NCBI RefSeq assembly: GCF_001648775.1
Contig: NZ_LVEJ01000018.1
Span: forward strand, 179,403-243,402
Direction of reading: 5' to 3'
Source: Pseudomonas fluorescens
GTDB lineage: Bacteria; Pseudomonadota; Gammaproteobacteria; Pseudomonadales; Pseudomonadaceae
Length of the DNA stretch: 64,000 nucleotides
Shown piece after piece: positions 63,243 to 64,000 of this stretch. How positions within the stretch are numbered: the first letter of the stretch is position 1; each line of letters starts with the position of its first letter. Below the pieces are notes generated by a model. That model was not told the origin of the DNA, did no database searches, and saw only the letters and a program-made list of their open reading frames with translations. The translations under genes were made by a program, and so were the position numbers.

Positions 63243-64000
63243 AGGCGCGGCGCCGGGACTTGATCAAGCAATTGCTGCAACACCTGATCGACTTGCAGGC
63301 CTTCGATGTCCAGTTCCGGGGCGAGGCGCACACGGTGGCGCAGCACGGCCAGGGCGCAGCCCTTGATGTCATCGGGAATCACGAACTCACCGCCGCGCAA
63401 CAACGCGCGGGCGCGGGCGCAACGGACCAGCGCAATCGAGGCGCGCGGCCCGGCGCCAAGGATCAGACCCGGCCAGCTGCGGGTGCTGCGCGCGAGCCTG
63501 ACGGCGTAATCGAGCACCTGATCATCCAGCGGCAAGTCACTGGCGATGCGCTGCAAGGCTTGCACATCCTTGGCCTGCAACACCGTGCGCAGCGGTTGCA
63601 CATCGAGCATGTCGGCGCGGGTCGAGCGGCTGACCTGACGGACCATGTTCAACTCTTGGTCGGCGTCGGGATAGTCCATGCGCACCTTGAGCATGAAACG
63701 GTCGAGTTCGGCTTCCGGCAACGGATAAGTGCCTTCCTGTTCGATCGGATTTTGCGTGGCCAGGACCATGAACGGTTGCGCGATCGGCAGGGCGCGGCCT
63801 TCGAGCGTGACCTGACGTTCCTGCATCGCTTCGAGCAATGCTGCCTGGGTTTTCGCCGGGGCGCGGTTGATCTCGTCGGCCAGTAACAGGTTGGTGAACA
63901 ACGGCCCTTTGCGCAGCTTGAACTGCTCGGTATGCAGGTCGTACACGGCGTGGCCGGTGACGTCGCTGGGCATCAGGTCCGGGGTGAACTGGATGCGCGC
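63239..64000 (-). CDS. MoxR-family AAA ATPase (5' end cut by the window)
   Basis: At least 253 residues; the frame is open to base 64000, so the N-terminus with Walker A lies outside. Visible are ARIQFTPDLMPSDVTGHAVY, Walker B LLLADEINRAPAKTQAALLE with the sensor-1-type VLATQNPIEQEGTYPLPEAE, and the C-terminal lid (ARALLRGGEFVIPDDIKGCA). MoxR ATPases act as chaperones that insert cofactors or assemble complexes. Coupled to the DUF58 gene downstream. Confidence 0.93.
   Translation of the reverse strand, partial: ARIQFTPDLMPSDVTGHAVYDLHTEQFKLRKGPLFTNLLLADEINRAPAKTQAALLEAMQERQVTLEGRALPIAQPFMVLATQNPIEQEGTYPLPEAELDRFMLKVRMDYPDADQELNMVRQVSRSTRADMLDVQPLRTVLQAKDVQALQRIASDLPLDDQVLDYAVRLARSTRSWPGLILGAGPRASIALVRCARARALLRGGEFVIPDDIKGCALAVLRHRVRLAPELDIEGLQVDQVLQQLLDQVPAPRL

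Overview
The window looks like a chromosomal segment of a Pseudomonas of the P. fluorescens group. The support is high GC, an intact p-hydroxybenzoate pair (pobA/pobR), many REP/REPIN palindromes with the core GTGGGAGCGAGC, and a block of core genes (fumarase, membrane diguanylate cyclase, ferredoxin reductase, crotonase, pyruvate kinase, PilZ, DUF58, MoxR) in an order I remember from P. aeruginosa. No rRNA, tRNA, CRISPR array, prophage or IS transposase was seen.

Layout. 1-12.4 kb: small regulatory and metabolic units. These are an ACT-domain protein divergent from an ArgP-type LysR, an NAD-dependent epimerase, a coiled-coil membrane protein, a double-Cache periplasmic protein, a drug-type MFS exporter next to pobA/pobR, and a LysR divergent from an MBL-fold protein plus an NAD(P)-binding reductase. 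11.6-20.1 kb: a LysR-linked catabolic cassette, with a TPP-dependent 2-ketoarginine-type decarboxylase, an aldehyde dehydrogenase and a four-gene spermidine/putrescine-type ABC importer with a Tat-exported binding protein. 20.3-23.4 kb: an AraC regulator, a monooxygenase-like protein, a small orphan, a flavin reductase and a tiny secreted repeat protein. 23.8-28.6 kb: an alpha-ketoglutarate permease, with a good sigma-54 promoter, beside a MifR/MifS-type two-component system.

28.7-61.9 kb holds the striking content: a complete ABC (Tc) insecticidal-type toxin locus in two modules either side of the core block. The minus-strand module is TcB followed by two tandem TcC/RHS proteins with unrelated C-terminal cargo regions. 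The plus-strand module is a 1024-residue tandem Ig-like protein, a TcA split into two genes (1225 + 1360 residues), and a 1344-residue protein that starts with a carbohydrate-binding-like NGDF segment and then carries alternating Big-1-like and 'PW' modules. That last gene overlaps the TcA C-terminal gene by 8 bp.

The two modules and the Ig-like gene share a palindrome, ACCTGTCAGATCTGACAGGT (perfect upstream of TcB, 18/20 upstream of TcA, 16/20 upstream of the Ig-like gene). It has the form of a lux/las box, so one LuxR-type regulator may switch on the whole toxin set. A terminator ends the TcA operon inside the last codons of the convergent DUF58 gene.

The window ends with DUF58 and MoxR (partial). 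Four intergenic MITE-like repeats with CCCTCACCC-type terminal inverted repeats and seven REP pairs punctuate the rest.
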